Virus record (IMG/VR): IMGVR_UViG_3300027917_000197 | Location: 1 to 20,510 of that record | Reading direction: 5' to 3' (one strand) | DNA length: 20,510 bases | Source of the DNA: a virus | In this document: one piece after another, positions 1-7,779 of the stretch | Layout of the letters: each line of letters starts with the position of its first letter | How positions within the stretch are numbered: position 1 is the first letter of the stretch | Made by a program: the position numbers and the translations under genes | Notes under the pieces: generated by a model | Told to the model about the DNA's origin: nothing | Databases searched by the model: none | What the model saw: the letters and a program-made list of their open reading frames with translations, nothing else

Positions 1-92
1 TCGCCTTCGTACAGCCTGAAAAAGCCGGTCGATCCGACCTCCGTATTCAGCGCGTCAAGCATCGCCGCGGTGACTGTCGTGGTTAATTTCAT
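1..92 (-). CDS. phage hypothetical protein, 5' part only
   Basis: An open frame starts with ATG at 92 and runs off the left edge, leaving about 30 codons (it begins MKLTTTVTAAMLDALN). An AGAGGA ribosome site lies 9 bases upstream. The frame overlaps the end of the preceding gene by 38 bases. The N-terminus resembles small phage virion-associated proteins that start with a short amphipathic helix, but too little is visible to assign a function. It is the last visible gene of the leftward structural operon. Confidence 0.6.
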   Translation of the reverse strand, partial: MKLTTTVTAAMLDALNTEVGSTGFFRLYEG

Positions 93-228
93 CGTTGGTT
101 TCCTCTGATGTTTCTGGCCGCTTGACTTCCACGCTGGTCAGTTCAAGTTCAGCCTTGACGTTACCGTCCTTGTCCTTAATGGTCACAAGGCCGGTTGCCT
201 TTGCATGGTCAATCGATACTCTAGTCAT
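55..228 (-). CDS. small hypothetical protein (57 aa)
   Basis: This is a 57-codon frame beginning MTRVSIDHAK and rich in charged residues (KDKDGNVKAELEL). Its ATG lies inside the last codons of the upstream 108-aa gene (8-base overlap) with an AGCAGG-like ribosome site, which suggests translational coupling. The middle looks like one or two beta strands and the C-terminal third is acidic and probably disordered. No family was recognised. Position alone suggests a minor tail-associated or late protein. Confidence 0.6.
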   Translation of the reverse strand: MTRVSIDHAKATGLVTIKDKDGNVKAELELTSVEVKRPETSEETNDEINHDSHRGDA

Positions 229-547
229 CCTGCTCTATTCCTGTACACGTAAAGCTCACGTTGCCGCTGGCTGATCGAACCCTGACGACATCGCCATCGC
301 CGAGAGTGTACGTTACCGAGGTAACCGCATCCTTCCCGGCCAAGACAAAATCATAAGCCAGATAGTGTTCGTCTACCAGCGAAGCGCCATTCGGGCTGAC
401 GGCCAGACGCACGGTCTCTGCCACATTGGCCCGGTTGGCAAACACCACCTTCACGGTGGCATTCTTACCGGCTGGGACGGTGTACAGGGTTGTCACCACC
501 CCACCGGATGGTGCCTCCTGTCCCAATATGCCTTTCACCGTCGCCAT
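221..547 (-). CDS. small beta-rich phage structural protein
   Basis: This 108-aa protein starts MATVKGILGQ. It has a strand-rich pattern with a TTLYTVPAGKNATVKVVFANR segment split around residues 19-40, a motif common in small phage virion proteins linked to tails, necks or fibres. There is no signal peptide or membrane segment. Its start codon overlaps the stop of the upstream gene in a TGATG junction, so it is probably made by coupled translation. The placement after the gp10-like and fibre-like proteins supports a role at the tail or head-tail interface. The structural class is inferred from composition and neighbours, and the exact function is unknown. Confidence 0.7.
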   Translation of the reverse strand: MATVKGILGQEAPSGGVVTTLYTVPAGKNATVKVVFANRANVAETVRLAVSPNGASLVDEHYLAYDFVLAGKDAVTSVTYTLGDGDVVRVRSASGNVSFTCTGIEQDD

Positions 548-960
548 CAGTCATCCATGAAGAAGGCATACGCCTCGTCTTTGAGGCTCGATATTTCGAC
601 CTTCTTGCCGCCAGTTTCGGAAACATCGTACGTGACTACGTAGTCGCCCGGAGCCGGGTTGGTATCAGCCGATAGCAGATTGATGTTGTCACCTACGTTG
701 TTGTTGTTCCACAGCGGGAACGAATTGAAACGCGGGTTGTTGCCGGAAAAGGTTTTCAGGCCGGTAATGGTCTGGTTGCCATCAAGCGTGACAAAATTAT
801 CGATGTCTATTCCCCACGGCGGATCACCGGGGTCCGGTACGGGTGGTGAACTGCTGCCCGTCAAGGCATCAATGGTCGATGACAGTTCGTTGATGAACTT
901 CGTCCAGTCCCTTGAGTTCAGTGGCATGGTCGTGATGCCGGGATTGTTCTTGATCGACAT
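547..960 (-). CDS. putative tail-fibre-like structural protein
   Basis: This is a 137-aa protein. After an alpha-helical N-terminus (residues 1-35) comes a Pro/Gly-rich linker (about 36-50), then the segment VTLDGNQTITGLKTFSG (about 57-73). A repeat of this type (NQTITGLKTF) is common in tail fibre and collar fibre proteins of many phages. The rest is Asn- and Gly-rich and probably beta-structured. The start overlaps the stop of the gp10-like gene (TAATG), and its own stop overlaps the next start. At this length it is more likely a short fibre or fibre-adaptor protein than a full tailspike. The fibre motif is visible; the function is inferred. Confidence 0.7.
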   Translation of the reverse strand: MSIKNNPGITTMPLNSRDWTKFINELSSTIDALTGSSSPPVPDPGDPPWGIDIDNFVTLDGNQTITGLKTFSGNNPRFNSFPLWNNNNVGDNINLLSADTNPAPGDYVVTYDVSETGGKKVEISSLKDEAYAFFMDD

Positions 961-2741
961 TACTGCGACTCCAGAGCCTCGCCGTCAATCATAGCCCACG
1001 CGCCCTTGATGGCGACCCGACTGGTCGTCCATGTGCGCACCCGGAACCGCCAGTTGCGGCCCCACCCAAGTTTACGCCAGATGACGCGATGGGTGTATTT
1101 ACCGGTGCCGCCGAGTGATTTCGGGCGCTCGCTGGACCACGTATGGCCGCCGTCCTTTGAGTACGACAGGTAAACAGTACCGTCGCTCAGACCTTCCTCA
1201 AAATCGATTTGGAACTGCGTGACGAAGGTTCTGGCTTCATTGTCAGCAGCAATCTGTTGTGAAGACCGTATGCGTTCAATAGGCGACGGCTCTGACAGGT
1301 AGGCGACTACCCTGTTGCCCTCGGATGCGGCGCTGGGCAACCCGTCAATGGCGGCCTCACCCGGTGCCCAGTAGGAGCCCCATGAGGTGTGTATGCTGCC
1401 ATTGTCGAGGGTGATGTCGTAATACTGGCCATCCGATGTGTCGTAAGAAAGGCCGGTAGCGGCGTCTTTCACCCAGATTCGTGGCGCTCCCAAGGCATAG
1501 TCATCGGCCAGATACAGTTCAATGCGCCAGCCTTCTTCCTCAAGGTAGCCAGCATCGGGTGATAGCTCATAAACCCGGCCATTTTCAAAGTCACCAAACA
1601 GGTGCTTGTTGTTATAAAACGCATGGCAGTTGTAGCGTTCTCTTGACAATTCGTTACCGATAACGTGGCCTCGGCGGTGCCATTGCTTGGTCAGTGCGTC
1701 GTATGCCCACGTCGCGTTGTCAGTCGGGAACGTGAGTACATAGAACTCATGGCCACCGTACTGGTACGTGTAGGCAAACGCATCATCGACGCGCAAATAC
1801 TGCTGCATGTGATAGCTGACTTCCGGCGTCGATATGATGATCGGCGTCCAGCCGTCACCGGCCCGCACAACCTGCACGCCGCCGCGGTCGTTCTGCGTCA
1901 GCCACACCACCGTGTTATCGAACTTCTGCGCTGAGAATCTGGCGATGATGCCCATTTCGATGTAGCCGCCCTGAAAGCGCTGGAACGGAATATCTGGATC
2001 GCCGGAGTTGTAGTAAACCTCCACGGAGCGGTCACCAAACGCCCACAGTTCGCGCCGGTCAGAAATCAGGGCTTCTACCGTGTCCGAGCGTCCCTCGGTG
2101 GTAACGAAGTTCTCAGCGGGCCATGAGGTACCATCACGCAGCGCTGAGTAGCGAAAGCGGTTGGTGCCGGGTTCAGTGGCAACGAAATAGCCATCCTGAA
2201 ACACCACCATGTCGGTCGGCACAAAATTAGGGTCGGAGATAATGCTTGGCGTTGTGCCCTCAAGAATCAGGCCAACCGAACCCTCTGCCAGCATAATCTG
2301 GCCAACATTGTTGCCAGCCATGGTGACCCGGCTCCGGTAGCTCGCAACGGGAAGCAGCGATGCCGTACCCCAATCACGGAGGTAGGGCTTCCCGTCAGCG
2401 GCAGCGGTGTAGTATTCGTACAATATATTCCTGATAAGGAAGAACAGGCGTCGTGAAGCAGGGATACCAGCCGACCCGACGTTGGTGGCGTCGTCATAAA
2501 CAAACGCACCACGCACCGGAAGTTGATTCGCTGGATAGTCCGGCATTTCCGGGTCAGCACCGCCGGGATAGGTTGATGGCCGCGTCGAATTTGCAAACAC
2601 AAGGCCACCATCGGTGCCTATCAGTGATCCGTCGTGCTTCTCACCGTCTGGCGGTGGTTCGTAATAGAGGTTGACGCATTCCTGCGAGGAAACGTCAGAG
2701 GACCTGCTATGGTAGGCTCCACCGAGGAACGGGACTTTCAT
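960..2741 (-). CDS. P22 gp10-like packaged-DNA stabilization / tail hub protein
   Basis: This 593-aa protein opens with MKVPFLGGAYHSRSS followed by SSQECVNLYYEP. That N-terminal signature is typical of P22 gp10-type proteins, which plug the portal after packaging and hold the genome in the head as part of the tail machine. The body is rich in Tyr, Trp, Gly and Asp with many short strands, as expected for the beta-propeller-like fold of this group. It is longer than P22 gp10 (about 470 aa); the extra sequence lies in a beta-rich C-terminal part (about 430-593). The gene starts 3 bases after the gp4-like gene, the same partner order as in P22. Assignment is from family knowledge and motif recognition. 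Confidence 0.85.
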   Translation of the reverse strand: MKVPFLGGAYHSRSSDVSSQECVNLYYEPPPDGEKHDGSLIGTDGGLVFANSTRPSTYPGGADPEMPDYPANQLPVRGAFVYDDATNVGSAGIPASRRLFFLIRNILYEYYTAAADGKPYLRDWGTASLLPVASYRSRVTMAGNNVGQIMLAEGSVGLILEGTTPSIISDPNFVPTDMVVFQDGYFVATEPGTNRFRYSALRDGTSWPAENFVTTEGRSDTVEALISDRRELWAFGDRSVEVYYNSGDPDIPFQRFQGGYIEMGIIARFSAQKFDNTVVWLTQNDRGGVQVVRAGDGWTPIIISTPEVSYHMQQYLRVDDAFAYTYQYGGHEFYVLTFPTDNATWAYDALTKQWHRRGHVIGNELSRERYNCHAFYNNKHLFGDFENGRVYELSPDAGYLEEEGWRIELYLADDYALGAPRIWVKDAATGLSYDTSDGQYYDITLDNGSIHTSWGSYWAPGEAAIDGLPSAASEGNRVVAYLSEPSPIERIRSSQQIAADNEARTFVTQFQIDFEEGLSDGTVYLSYSKDGGHTWSSERPKSLGGTGKYTHRVIWRKLGWGRNWRFRVRTWTTSRVAIKGAWAMIDGEALESQ

Positions 2742-2744
2742 CCA

Positions 2745-3455
2745 TCACGCCCTCTGGTTTTCGATAGTGAAAACCACGTTGGCGTTTTCCTGATTGTTGT
2801 CCAGCAGGTCATTCAGTTTTCGTTGGCCAATCAGGTACATTTCTGCACGTTTCTTGGCATCGACGCCATACTCGGGTGCGAGGTCGTGGGCCAGATTGAA
2901 TATCAGCGCATTGCCCCATTCGATGGGAAACTCGGGTTCATCCGTCGTCGAATCTAGGTCATCCACGTACATCCTGCACTGCAAAACGAGTTGCGTGTAA
3001 GGACAAGTGGATGACATGGTCGGCCAGACGTACAGTTCCCCGGTGGTACGTAGTTGCTTGTACCACAGGTTGGTCGGTATGCCCTGCTGCTGTTTCAGGC
3101 TCAGACGCTGGTATTCGCGCTCACCGATCAGATTCATCGGTACGTCGATATTATTGGTCGGGTCGCGTCGTGCGGCGTAAACGATGTCGTAGGGCTTGTC
3201 GGTCAGGACGCCGGATGGACCCAACGTGTAGACAACCTGCCCTGCCGTCATAGTGAGGATTTTTTCCTCGCGGACGAAAATATCCAGCCCGTGAGCGGAC
3301 CATTCCTTTGCCAGCAGATTCAGGGCCTGCATAGCGTCCTGCACTTCTTCGGCTGGGATGGCCTCGCCATGGTCGTACGCGCCCAGCTTCCTGAGCGCGC
3401 CGCCGATAATCTCGATGGCCGTGATCGAGTAGTTTTTCGACCCTGATGTCGCCAT
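2745..3455 (-). CDS. P22 gp4-like tail accessory factor
   Basis: This 236-aa protein has an N-terminal segment typical of the P22 tail accessory factor family: ITAIEIIGGALRKLGAYDHG, then AIPAEEVQDAMQALNLLAKEW, at residues about 10-55, followed by TAGQVVYTLGPSG (about 70-82). In P22, gp4 binds under the portal and extends the channel. This homologue is longer than the 166-aa P22 gp4. A ribosome site AAGGA lies 7 bases before the ATG. Genes upstream and downstream are head proteins and the gp10-like protein respectively, matching head completion. I see no lysozyme motif with confidence, although P22 gp4 itself has been reported to have muramidase activity. Confidence 0.85.
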   Translation of the reverse strand: MATSGSKNYSITAIEIIGGALRKLGAYDHGEAIPAEEVQDAMQALNLLAKEWSAHGLDIFVREEKILTMTAGQVVYTLGPSGVLTDKPYDIVYAARRDPTNNIDVPMNLIGEREYQRLSLKQQQGIPTNLWYKQLRTTGELYVWPTMSSTCPYTQLVLQCRMYVDDLDSTTDEPEFPIEWGNALIFNLAHDLAPEYGVDAKKRAEMYLIGQRKLNDLLDNNQENANVVFTIENQRA

Positions 3456-3464
3456 GGCTATTCC

Positions 3465-4109
3465 TTACGGGAATGCACGTTGCGATATCATAAACTGAAA
3501 CTCTGCTCCAGAATTGTAACTCGCTACCCTGACTCGCCCCGCGGTGGCATTGACCAACCCCTCGGTTGAAACGTCAGCCGTGAACGCCGGGGCAGGGGTG
3601 CCAAGTTCGGCAATCCAGTGCGGCGTCCAGCGAAGGTCGCTATTCGCAGTGCCGTCCCTGATGTCTTGGAAACATTCCTCGATCACCGCGGAAAACGTAC
3701 CGGTCGAGCCACTGATTCCGTAAGTGGCAGGTACGTCGCCACGCCAGTTCAGCGGAATGGTCGCGGTGACGCATTCGTCCACCCAGCCGATATCGAAAGT
3801 ATCGGTACCGATGGTGGCGCTTGGCGTCGCGCTGGTCAGCGTCAGGAAGTAATAGCTCGACTCCACCGTCGCTGCCGGACCCGGTCCAGTGACAACCTCC
3901 GTGATGGGAATGCCATTGGCATCGGTGCCGACCAGCGTGATCGTCTTGCCAGCATGGCTGTTGCCAGAATCGTTCTTGATCGATACCTGATGCGCCAGAT
4001 TGTCGCCAGAATCATTGGCCGTCAACGTAAACGAAGCGCCCGTTACATTCGAGGCAAATCCAGTCAGGTTGGCGTCAGCAGGGTCCACATCGAAATAACG
4101 TGGCCTCAT
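3465..4109 (-). CDS. phage virion protein, beta-rich
   Basis: This 214-aa protein is rich in Thr, Ser, Gly and Ala with alternating hydrophobic strands. It begins MRPRYFDVDPADANLTGFAS. Residues about 20-110 resemble an Ig-like or jelly-roll sandwich. The C-terminal half has a defined segment around WTPHWIAELGTPAPAF (about 160-175). There is no signal peptide. A GGGGGGTG ribosome site precedes the ATG. Its place between the capsid block and the gp4-like gene suggests a head-surface, head-completion or connector role. The family was not recognised by name. Confidence 0.7.
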   Translation of the reverse strand: MRPRYFDVDPADANLTGFASNVTGASFTLTANDSGDNLAHQVSIKNDSGNSHAGKTITLVGTDANGIPITEVVTGPGPAATVESSYYFLTLTSATPSATIGTDTFDIGWVDECVTATIPLNWRGDVPATYGISGSTGTFSAVIEECFQDIRDGTANSDLRWTPHWIAELGTPAPAFTADVSTEGLVNATAGRVRVASYNSGAEFQFMISQRAFP

Positions 4110-4121
4110 GTCACACCCCCC

Positions 4122-4367
4122 TTAATCGTCAGCCCAAAACGGAATTTTGTACGTCGTCCCGTTGACTACGATGGTGATGTAGCCGTCTTCTGCCGTGGTG
4201 CCGATGGTGTCATTGCTGAACGCCGATTCGGTACCGCCTGCTCCAGCCGCAAGACTCAATACATTGGTAGCAGTAACATCAGCCCGGATCAGGCTTGTTA
4301 CCGTACCTTCTGCCAGTTCGACGCCGTTGGTCTTGGTGCTGGTTTTGTATTTAACGATTGCAGTCAT
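4122..4367 (-). CDS. small phage structural protein (81 aa)
   Basis: The frame can start at 4382, but the ATG at 4367 is preferred because GGAGA lies 9 bases before it. The product (MTAIVKYKTSTKTNG...) is strand-rich with many Thr, Ala and Gly residues and ends in a hydrophobic-acidic tail, YKIPFWADD. It has no membrane segment or known motif. It follows the major capsid gene, where small decoration or head-stabilising proteins often lie. Function is inferred from position only. Confidence 0.65.
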   Translation of the reverse strand: MTAIVKYKTSTKTNGVELAEGTVTSLIRADVTATNVLSLAAGAGGTESAFSNDTIGTTAEDGYITIVVNGTTYKIPFWADD

Positions 4368-4427
4368 TCCATTTCTCCTCACTCGTCAGTAGACGCCGGT
4401 TCCTTCCATTGTCTGAGGCGGGTAGAG

Positions 4428-4454
4428 GTCAGGGGCGGAAATTCCACCCCTGAC
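4428..4454 (-). other. intergenic hairpin after the capsid gene
   Basis: An 8-bp perfect inverted repeat (GTCAGGGG at 4428-4435, CCCCTGAC at 4447-4454) with an 11-base loop lies in the 99-base gap behind the major capsid gene. There is no T-tract on either strand, so it is not a classic terminator. It may stabilise the capsid mRNA 3' end or partly reduce readthrough to later genes. Confidence 0.5.
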
Positions 4455-4466
4455 ATACACCGATTG

Positions 4467-5375
4467 TTACGCCGGAGCGCTGCCGTAGATTCCGCGCGGG
4501 TCAGTCCACCCTGCACTGAACCTCATGTACCCCTTCGCTTTCGCGTTGTCGGTATCGAAGTCCGTGTCCTTGGTGAACTCCACACCCTCGCGGTCGAACC
4601 ACTGCAACCCGTTCGGTGCGTTGGTTCGCATGAACCAGTTGTTCGCATCCGTCAGGTAGTGGTTAACGACCACTTCGGGAATCGTACCCTTGGTACGCAG
4701 CGCATTGGTGGCGTTGTTCGCCGTGTCGTTCTGCAACTGCGATTCGAGGATACGGCAAGACTCGAAGTACAACTGAACCGGCACGATGAGTCGCGTGGGC
4801 CGCAGACTGATCTTGAGGCCGCGCGAGTTCTTGGCACCCATGATCTGGATGGCAAGGTCCTCGATGGCCGCTTCGGTCAGGTCCGAGGCCGGGCTCAGTT
4901 CGTTCGACCAGTCGCCCGCCAGAGACGGGTGATCGGTGGCGCACATTTCCTTGCCGTCGCCGCCGAGGTACGAACCATTGAACGCCCGGTTGTAGATGTT
5001 TGCCGCTACGTTTTCGCGGGTCTGCGCCATGGAGAACGCCAGAGAGCCAGCACGCGCATTCGACACCTTCTGGTAGAGATTGTCCGCCAGTTCCTCGCGC
5101 GTCACGATGTAGCCGAGGCTATACGCAACGTGCTGGTACCGGGAGATATATCCCTGCACATGGGTATCGTAAGTCGTGGACTGACCTTCCGGTTTCACCG
5201 GGGCGAGCCCGAAAGACGTGTGTTCTACGTCTTCTTCGTAGGCCTGTCGGCTGGTAAGCACGGTGAACAACTGATTCCACTCGGGAGCATGTTGATCGTA
5301 AACCGCACCGAACCAGTCCTTTACACCCGGCCATAGGGCTTTAGGGTGATTGTCGCGTGAGATTGGTCCAGCCAT
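4467..5375 (-). CDS. major capsid protein
   Basis: This 302-aa protein begins MAGPISRDNHPKALWPGVKD. It has the expected features of a short HK97-fold coat protein: a helical N-terminal arm, a long central helix region with TREELADNLYQKVSNARAGS (about 92-111), and a C-terminal part with ANNWFMRTNAPNGLQWFDRE (about 245-264). It follows the scaffold and head genes and precedes the tail accessory factors, the usual place of the coat gene in a P22-like order. A GGAG ribosome site lies 7 bases before the ATG. No protease is encoded here and no propeptide is obvious, consistent with a separate scaffold protein. The call rests on gene order, size and motif resemblance. Confidence 0.8.
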   Translation of the reverse strand: MAGPISRDNHPKALWPGVKDWFGAVYDQHAPEWNQLFTVLTSRQAYEEDVEHTSFGLAPVKPEGQSTTYDTHVQGYISRYQHVAYSLGYIVTREELADNLYQKVSNARAGSLAFSMAQTRENVAANIYNRAFNGSYLGGDGKEMCATDHPSLAGDWSNELSPASDLTEAAIEDLAIQIMGAKNSRGLKISLRPTRLIVPVQLYFESCRILESQLQNDTANNATNALRTKGTIPEVVVNHYLTDANNWFMRTNAPNGLQWFDREGVEFTKDTDFDTDNAKAKGYMRFSAGWTDPRGIYGSAPA

Positions 5376-5377
5376 GA

Positions 5378-5947
5378 TTAGACTCCGATGTCGCCGCCAG
5401 CAAAGACTTGCTCGTTAACACGTACAAGCCACTTGCAGTGGTTTCCGATTGCATTGTCCGGGCGATCCACTGGTTGCAGCAACAGAAGGTTCAGACCCGT
5501 ACCGAGGTTGGACGAGTCGAGTTCCATTGCTGACAAACCGGTGGTTGTACTCCCGGAGCCAACGATGATGTCACAGGTTTCGCCGCAGGCATCGAGCGTC
5601 AGTGCGCCGCCGTCCGAATCTTCCTGAATCTCGAAAATGACATCGATAGCAGGAACAACTTTGCACTTACGCTGCGTGCTTGCAACGCGATAAATACTGG
5701 TGAGGTCCGCTGGGTCGTACTCGAAGCCAACCACGACACCAAAAAACTTGGTGGTGGCGGCAGCACCTTGCTTGACAGTCGGGCGATACGCCGTTCCAGC
5801 CGTGCCATCGAGTTCAACGAGGTCACCAATGAATGTAGCCGTCGAGTCCGCGGCACGGAATTGGCATTCGATGGTCTGCCCGTTCCACGGGCTGCCATCC
5901 AACATCATTACCGGGCGAAGACCAAACGGCGAATCAACATTAGCCAT
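5378..5947 (-). CDS. putative head decoration / minor structural protein
   Basis: This 189-aa protein begins MANVDSPFGLRPVMMLDGSPWNG split at residue 20. The opening (MANVD-PFGLRP) is familiar from a small-protein family found beside the major capsid gene in many marine and environmental podoviruses and siphoviruses. The sequence is beta-rich with Gly/Thr-rich turns and four Cys residues in the body. It ends 2 bases before the capsid start and has a GGAG ribosome site. A capsid-surface decoration or stabilising role is likely but not proven. Confidence 0.7.
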   Translation of the reverse strand: MANVDSPFGLRPVMMLDGSPWNGQTIECQFRAADSTATFIGDLVELDGTAGTAYRPTVKQGAAATTKFFGVVVGFEYDPADLTSIYRVASTQRKCKVVPAIDVIFEIQEDSDGGALTLDACGETCDIIVGSGSTTTGLSAMELDSSNLGTGLNLLLLQPVDRPDNAIGNHCKWLVRVNEQVFAGGDIGV

Positions 5948-5950
5948 GTT

Positions 5951-6364
5951 TTACTCCGCTGTGTGTTTGATAACGCTTTTGATGCCGCCTCCGTCTGGCG
6001 TGTAGACGTTGTCAACGGATTTGCCATCAAACTCCTGCCGGGCAATGGCTTTATCCACTTCCCGGTTGCGCTGCTCAAGTGCTTGCTGGTCTTCTTGGTA
6101 CAACTCAATCGGTATTTGCATAAATACCGACCGTTGCCCGGTTGCTTTGTCGCTAACGATTGAATGCTCGCTACCGACATTGCCTTGTGCGGTCTTCTCA
6201 GTCGATGTGACTGGAGTGTACCCCGCTGCTTTCGCTGCTTCAATACGCCCCGGTGCATCGGCAAACCAGTGGTAATGGTATTTCTTCTCATCCAGACCTT
6301 CGGGCGGCTGCAAACGGCGTGCGCCGAACTCGGAAAGGGGGATTCTGTCGCGTCGTTTGGCCAT
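5951..6364 (-). CDS. conserved phage protein near capsid genes (137 aa)
   Basis: The preferred start is the ATG at 6364 (MAKRRDRIPLSEFGARRLQP), just after the stop of the scaffold gene; an ATG at 6379 would overlap that gene and has no ribosome site. The protein is hydrophilic and helical with a basic N-terminus. It carries the segment YHYHWFADAPGRIEAAKAAGY (about 31-51, one residue over the quotable length when joined), a motif seen in small proteins of the head block of environmental podoviruses. It has no membrane segments. It probably acts in head assembly, but its function is unassigned. Confidence 0.65.
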   Translation of the reverse strand: MAKRRDRIPLSEFGARRLQPPEGLDEKKYHYHWFADAPGRIEAAKAAGYTPVTSTEKTAQGNVGSEHSIVSDKATGQRSVFMQIPIELYQEDQQALEQRNREVDKAIARQEFDGKSVDNVYTPDGGGIKSVIKHTAE

Positions 6365-6366
6365 GT

Positions 6367-7152
6367 CTATTCGTCCCATTCGTAGCTGGCGAGGTACTGA
6401 TCTTTACTGTAGCTCTTGCCGATTGTAGCCTGCAATTCCTTGTAGTCCTGATACGCCTGCTTGGCTTCCGGCGGCAGGTCGTCGAAGGTCCTTCTGCCCC
6501 GCGGCGGCGTGCGGCGGGCGGGCTCTACGCCGCCGTCACCGTTATCGCGCCGCATATTCCTGAACTTGTGCGGCATCGCCTTCTTCACCCGCTTCGCCAG
6601 TTCCTCAAGGTGCGCCGGGCCTTGCAGGTCCGGTTTCTCCTCCTTGAGCCTTATCGAGATTCCGTTGGCCATATCGCGCATGTCCGGGTCGTTTTCGTAC
6701 CACGGGTTGTCATCAAGCCATTGCTGGACGGGCGCTGGCGGTCCTTCGCCCTCGACGGGCGTATTCTGGAGCCGGGCGATTTCCTTCTCGGTCTCGATGA
6801 CGGTGTCGCCATCGGCGTCGGAAATGGCCTGTGCGCGCTTTTTCTGCAACTGGGCAATGGCCTGATCGCGCTCCTCGCGCGCCCGGCGCAGCGCCTGATT
6901 GGTGAAATCCGTGAATCGCGCCGTCTGCTGTTTCAGGCGGTCGATTTCCTCGCGCAGCGTCTCGTTGTCGGTTTTCAGTTCCTCGTTGCGCTTGGTCACT
7001 AATGGCAACGAGTTGTCACCGGCTTTCAGGAAGTCTTCTGCCGACACGAAACCGCGCCGCGGTGGTTCGCCCTTCCATTCCGACTCGGGTTTCCAGCCCT
7101 GATCGCGGGCGGCTTCCTCGATTTCGTCGGGGGTCATGTCGTCGAGGTTCAT
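6367..7152 (-). CDS. putative scaffolding protein
   Basis: This 261-aa, highly charged protein has an N-terminal motif, GWKPESEWKGEPPRRGFVSA (about 19-38), followed by a long predicted coiled coil (about 55-130, with heptads of Leu, Ile and charged residues) and a basic C-terminal half with RRTPPRGRRTFDD (about 215-227). Acidic/basic coiled-coil proteins upstream of the coat gene are typical scaffolds that direct procapsid assembly and then leave. The start overlaps the stop of the GroES-like gene (ATGA), with a GGGAGGTG ribosome site. No protease motif is visible. Confidence in the scaffold role is moderate to high. Confidence 0.8.
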   Translation of the reverse strand: MNLDDMTPDEIEEAARDQGWKPESEWKGEPPRRGFVSAEDFLKAGDNSLPLVTKRNEELKTDNETLREEIDRLKQQTARFTDFTNQALRRAREERDQAIAQLQKKRAQAISDADGDTVIETEKEIARLQNTPVEGEGPPAPVQQWLDDNPWYENDPDMRDMANGISIRLKEEKPDLQGPAHLEELAKRVKKAMPHKFRNMRRDNGDGGVEPARRTPPRGRRTFDDLPPEAKQAYQDYKELQATIGKSYSKDQYLASYEWDE

Positions 7153-7532
7153 GCCACACCTCCCTGACCGACGCTCATGGGCGTGCGCTTCTCGGTGAAG
7201 TGGAAGTCATGGAACTCAACGCCAGCGTCCAGCGTGGCGATGATGTCTACGTCGTTCACGACGCGGTACAGCTTGCCGTCCTTGCCGCGAAGCTGGATGC
7301 CGGAATGGCGCTGATACAGCACCCGGTCACCCACCGTGGCAAACGGTTCGGCGTAGTCGCTCCATGCGTCCTTGCCGGTAGCCACCAGCACCGCGGCCAT
7401 CTGCGCCGCAAGGTGCTTGTTGAGTTCGTTGATCGGGATAACGATACCACCAGCGGTGGTTTCCTCGATGTCCTCGACACGCACCAGCACGCGGTCGCCC
7501 TGCGGCTGGATGCCGGATTCGTTACTGCTCAT
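7149..7532 (-). CDS. GroES-like co-chaperonin (Cpn10)
   Basis: The frame extends to 7562, but the ATG at 7532 has a strong GAGGAG site 8 bases upstream and gives a 127-aa protein. It carries the Cpn10 core. QPQGDRVLVRV (9-19) matches the first strand. EETTAGGIVIP (23-33) is the mobile loop with an IVI tripeptide that binds GroEL. VGDRVLYQRHSGIQL (67-81) and YRVVNDVDIIATL (89-101) are the closing strands. About 25 extra C-terminal residues follow the fold. Known phage co-chaperonins such as T4 gp31 replace GroES so that host GroEL can fold the capsid protein. Its position between portal and scaffold fits the same job here. No GroEL gene is in the window. Confidence 0.88.
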   Translation of the reverse strand: MSSNESGIQPQGDRVLVRVEDIEETTAGGIVIPINELNKHLAAQMAAVLVATGKDAWSDYAEPFATVGDRVLYQRHSGIQLRGKDGKLYRVVNDVDIIATLDAGVEFHDFHFTEKRTPMSVGQGGVA

Positions 7533-7779
7533 CGTCTGCTCCTCGTATTTCCTTGTCGGCATTCATGTCCAGAAGCTGACCGGCCATCCACTCGGCACCA
7601 AGGTGCCACGAATGCCGCTCATGGGTCGTGAACGGCTCGCCGGGGACAAAGCAGTTCTGCTTGTCTTCGTGAAGCCTGTCAGCAATGGATTGTATGCAGG
7701 TGAAAAAGTATTCAGTGATCGGGTTGGCGAACCAGTCCTCAATCTCCGTTGTCGGTATCTGGCTTGGATTGCTGCTCAA
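7522..7779 (-). CDS. small protein overlapping the portal gene end
   Basis: The best start is TTG at 7779, because AGAGGA stands 6 bases in front. An ATG at 7800 would give 92 aa but has no ribosome site. The product (85 aa) is helical, with TTEIEDWFANPITEYFFTCI (about 10-29) and RHSWHLGAEWMAGQLLDMN (about 55-73). It overlaps the portal C-terminus by 41 bases in another frame and the GroES-like gene by 11 bases. Similar small genes often follow the portal in environmental podoviruses. Its function is not known. Confidence 0.65.
   Translation of the reverse strand: MSSNPSQIPTTEIEDWFANPITEYFFTCIQSIADRLHEDKQNCFVPGEPFTTHERHSWHLGAEWMAGQLLDMNADKEIRGADDEQ

Noticed and set aside
3618-5336. Plus-strand 572-codon open frame opposite the capsid genes
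   Set aside because: It is antisense to well-supported capsid and virion genes, crosses several of them, has an Arg/Val-rich shadow composition and no ribosome site or domain.
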